DNA of 64,000 nt, from the NCBI RefSeq assembly GCF_032854445.1, contig NC_088296.1, positions 6,687,435-6,751,434 on the forward strand, read 5' to 3'. Below are positions 42,110 through 64,000 of this stretch, piece after piece. The first letter of the stretch is position 1; each line of letters starts with the position of its first letter. A program made the position numbers and the translations under genes. This stretch comes from Liolophura sinensis. Lineage: Eukaryota; Mollusca; Polyplacophora; Chitonida; Chitonidae. The notes under the pieces are model-generated. The model saw only the letters and a list, made by a program, of their open reading frames with translations. It was not told the DNA's origin and did no database searches.

Positions 42110-42691
42110 CTTAAGGGAGAGGAAAACTTTAAAAAATGACACTACAGGCTGAAAAGAGCACATTATTTTCTATCTAGATGTGCCTGCCGCGTAATTTTGC
42201 GATTTTTCCTCGACATACACGTAAAGCCTGAAAATGGCAAAGCTGGCATAAATTGCTGAATCCATCGTGTCCTCCATCTTTAACACACTGTAAGTTATGC
42301 TGGGGGTTTGGTGCCGCTCAGCCAATGAGAGTCGTTAAAACTGCCGGCTTGTTCGTGTAAACTCGGAACCTACGTCCAACATTCCGCTTTCCCAATCGTC
42401 AAGCAGAAAACGAACTGTACTGTTCGCTACCTTCAGGGAAGAAGAGTTCTACCGGAAATGTACAAACTGCACTTCGGCGATTTCCGACAGCAATTCTCCT
42501 CCTAACATCAGACTTCAGGACTAGTTCTTGGGTAAAATGGAGTCGCCCACAGCAGATGTTGGCGCTGAATTTATTTATAATTTATCACCTTGAGGTACAT
42601 ATTAAAATTTTTTTATGGTATGCACCTGCGGGGAAATGCATACCCTTTTCAATGATATTTGACTGTTATTCAAATTTTCTTCTCCTTTAAG
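42110..42691 (-). mobile_element. Non-autonomous TTAA element, family T1, second copy
   Basis: 582 bp, reversed relative to 10663-11243. The left end is CTTAAGGGAGAGGAAAA (two changes), the right end TTTTCTTCTCCTTTAAG. TTAA is at 42111-42114 and 42687-42690. Internal identity includes CAGCCAATGAGAGTC, GTAAACTCGGAACCTACGTC and GGAGTCGCCCACAGC. Confidence 0.8.
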
Positions 42692-43189
42692 GATCATGAC
42701 GCAGACACTAGGTACATACCATTCGTAGATTTGGGGTTAATTTAGCAAACAGGTGAATGAAGGCACCTTTCCCACCTAAAGTAAAGTCAGTACATAACAG
42801 CTGCCTACATGTAGGCTATGGTTCAATCTTGTCTTAACGAAGACAACGATGGCCAATCCAACCTGGACCTGAGTTGCCATTGCACAGTGATACATCAAAA
42901 GATGGCGGAATTCCATAGTAATATTTCCCATGTGATAGAAAGGCTATATTACAAATACATATGTCCTTTTCACAATGGCAGTAGGTAGGTTGGTTTCAAT
43001 GCAAAAGTGGGTTTGACGAAGTCTAACACTGGCCATGTGGTGAATACAAATCAGAAGCATTCACCTTAATTCACCTGAGCGTTAGCATTTTTCATTTACA
43101 TATTTTGCTTTATTTTGCTAGATACATCACTTCTAAGTTTTTTTTTGTGAAATCTGATTGTCTTATAAGCAAAACTTTAAGACATACAG

Positions 43190-43365
43190 AGCCGATTCTG
43201 ATTGGCTGGTGTAAGAGATAGGCAAGTCCTGGCTGTGCCTTGACTATGCTGAATTTTAGGCACATGTATGGTTCATTCATTCAAGCATGACCAAAGCACC
43301 AAGATTTAACCCACGAAATCTTATCTCCAATGTCAGCCAATCAGTGTTGATTCAATATCCCTTCA
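43190..43365 (+). repeat. Dispersed repeat R7
   Basis: GTAAGAGATAGGCAAGTCCT, GATTTAACCCACGAAATC and GTCAGCCAATCAGTGTTG resemble 57835-57975 (GTGAGAGATGGGCAAGTCCA, GGGTTTAACCCAAGAA, GTCAGCCCATCAGCG). Confidence 0.55.
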
Positions 43366-43604
43366 CGTGTCGGCATAAAAAAAGTGTCATTTTAAGACAT
43401 TTACATGTATGTGCATTTTTACATGCCAAATTCTTGGGTGAAATACAGTAATTCTCACAAGATTAAACAATGCATGTGTGTGCACTAACTAACATATTAA
43501 ACCAAGGACAGCTGCAATTCAAGATGTCCCCTCATGCAGAAGGGGGCACAGCAAACAAAACACACAAAGCAAAAAGAGGGCAGAAAACAAGGGAGGTAAC
43601 TCAC

Positions 43605-63180
<19,576 letters not shown>

Positions 63181-63617
63181 CTGAAACATCAAATGATAGA
63201 AACATTTGTTTAAAGGCTTCATGAAACGTATGGTTTGAACTTCTGAACAATGTGTCTTAACATATACAAGCATATAATAAAAATTCTCACCCTAGTTCTA
63301 CTGTAGACTACAGTCTTCCTGAAGACCCCAGTGGTCAGTCCAAAAATTACGTAGCCAGCGTAATAGCCTCCGAGATATATTAACAGAGTGTAATCACTCA
63401 TAGGGATAATACTGTTATAAAATGAACAGGTAATTAAGAGATAAAATATGGCCAAAAGATAAACTTTGTTGGGATGCAGTGTGTATCACTGACGGGACAT
63501 TTATGCTTGACTGAATTAGCTTGCTTCAAGGTCTATTTGGCAAACCCATTCAAACCTCTGTTTGTTTATATATACATGTACTTTAAAGGTAGCAATCTAG
63601 GAATCTAGGATGTGTTA
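63181..63617. other. Intron sequence, no exon found
   Basis: It contains CCCCAGTGGTCAGTCCAAAA, shared with 13762. No upstream exon was identified. Confidence 0.4.
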
Positions 63618-63720
63618 ATTTACTTATTTATTGATTGGTCTGCAACCATCCGCAGGTTGCTGGCAAACCTTCCCAGGTATGGCCGGGGAGAGGAAGCCAG
63701 CATGAGCTGTATGTGTTAAA
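63618..63720 (-). mobile_element. SINE-A, internally deleted
   Basis: TTACTTATTTATTGATTGGT joins directly to CTGCAACCATCCGCAGGTTG and ends GAGGAAGCCAGCATGAGCTG, then GTATGTGTTAAAA and a poly-A run. Confidence 0.8.
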
Positions 63721-64000
63721 AGCAAAAAAAAAAAAAAAACACAACGTGACATGATTGGTCACAGTATGCTCAGAAGAGGCCATCATCATCAATTTCAAAT
63801 TTCAAATGCATTTGAAAAACTTCTAAAAAGCAATTGAACTGTTTTCCTGGTTATTCCTGGTTTTTTTTATGGCCTTTCCTGTGACATGCATTATTATATT
63901 ATCTAATAACCAAATCATTTACCAGGGATTTACTATGACATAGTGGTAAGTGTGCTAGTGCAGCACAACATGTTGTGTTGTTTTTTTGTATGTATGAGTG
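63721..64000. other. Intron sequence to window edge
   Basis: A poly-A run at 63725-63740. TAGTGGTAAGTGTGCTAGTG and CAGCACAACATG near 63941-63970 resemble a SINE-A head fragment, too short to call. Confidence 0.35.

Noticed and set aside
43497-43604. Read-through end of the WD40 protein past exon 15
   Set aside because: A good donor (TCT|GTGAGT) precedes it and the extra residues (YLPCFLPSFCFVCFVCC) look like translated intron; it cannot be fully excluded.

Overview
The window is eukaryotic and animal: spliced genes, GT-AG introns, tRNA-derived SINEs, MITE-like elements and very many minisatellites. The repeat style (a SINE of about 265 bp with a tRNA-like head and an AAATAAAT tail, plus a second family ending in GAGTGAGTGAGTG) suggests a lophotrochozoan, probably a mollusc. 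That placement is an inference from memory of such repeats, not a search result.

Only two genes are well supported. (1) An intronless plus-strand gene at 30569-33067 encodes an 832-residue type II membrane glycosyltransferase of family GT31 (beta-1,3-galactosyl/N-acetylglucosaminyltransferase type) with an unusually long, repetitive stem. About 80-280 bp upstream lies a degenerate copy of part of its own stem coding sequence. (2) A minus-strand gene occupies at least 43605-63180. Fifteen consecutive exons join with consistent splice phases into about 658 codons of a WD40-repeat protein of the WDR49/WDR64/WDY group. Its 5' end lies beyond the right edge of the window, and its last exon or exons, left of 43605, were not found. 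The two genes converge. Two weaker exon candidates are 6109-6247 (-) and an open frame at 46582-46782 (-).

The rest is repeat-dominated. 0-30 kb is gene-poor and carries SINEs, MITEs and tandem arrays with units from 16 to about 170 bp. 33-43.6 kb is intergenic, with arrays of 47, 50 and 84 bp. 43.6-64 kb is the WD40 gene, whose introns are filled with SINEs, MITEs and arrays.

The most notable pattern is that several arrays visibly grew out of something else. A 41-bp satellite of about 33 units is an expansion inside a SINE. A 146-bp array derives from a MITE end. A 52-bp array resembles a dispersed repeat. Two intronic arrays are duplications of a 3' splice site and the start of the neighbouring exon. 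Two unrelated non-autonomous DNA transposon families, each with two copies in opposite orientation, are all bounded by TTAA, as expected for piggyBac-type insertion.
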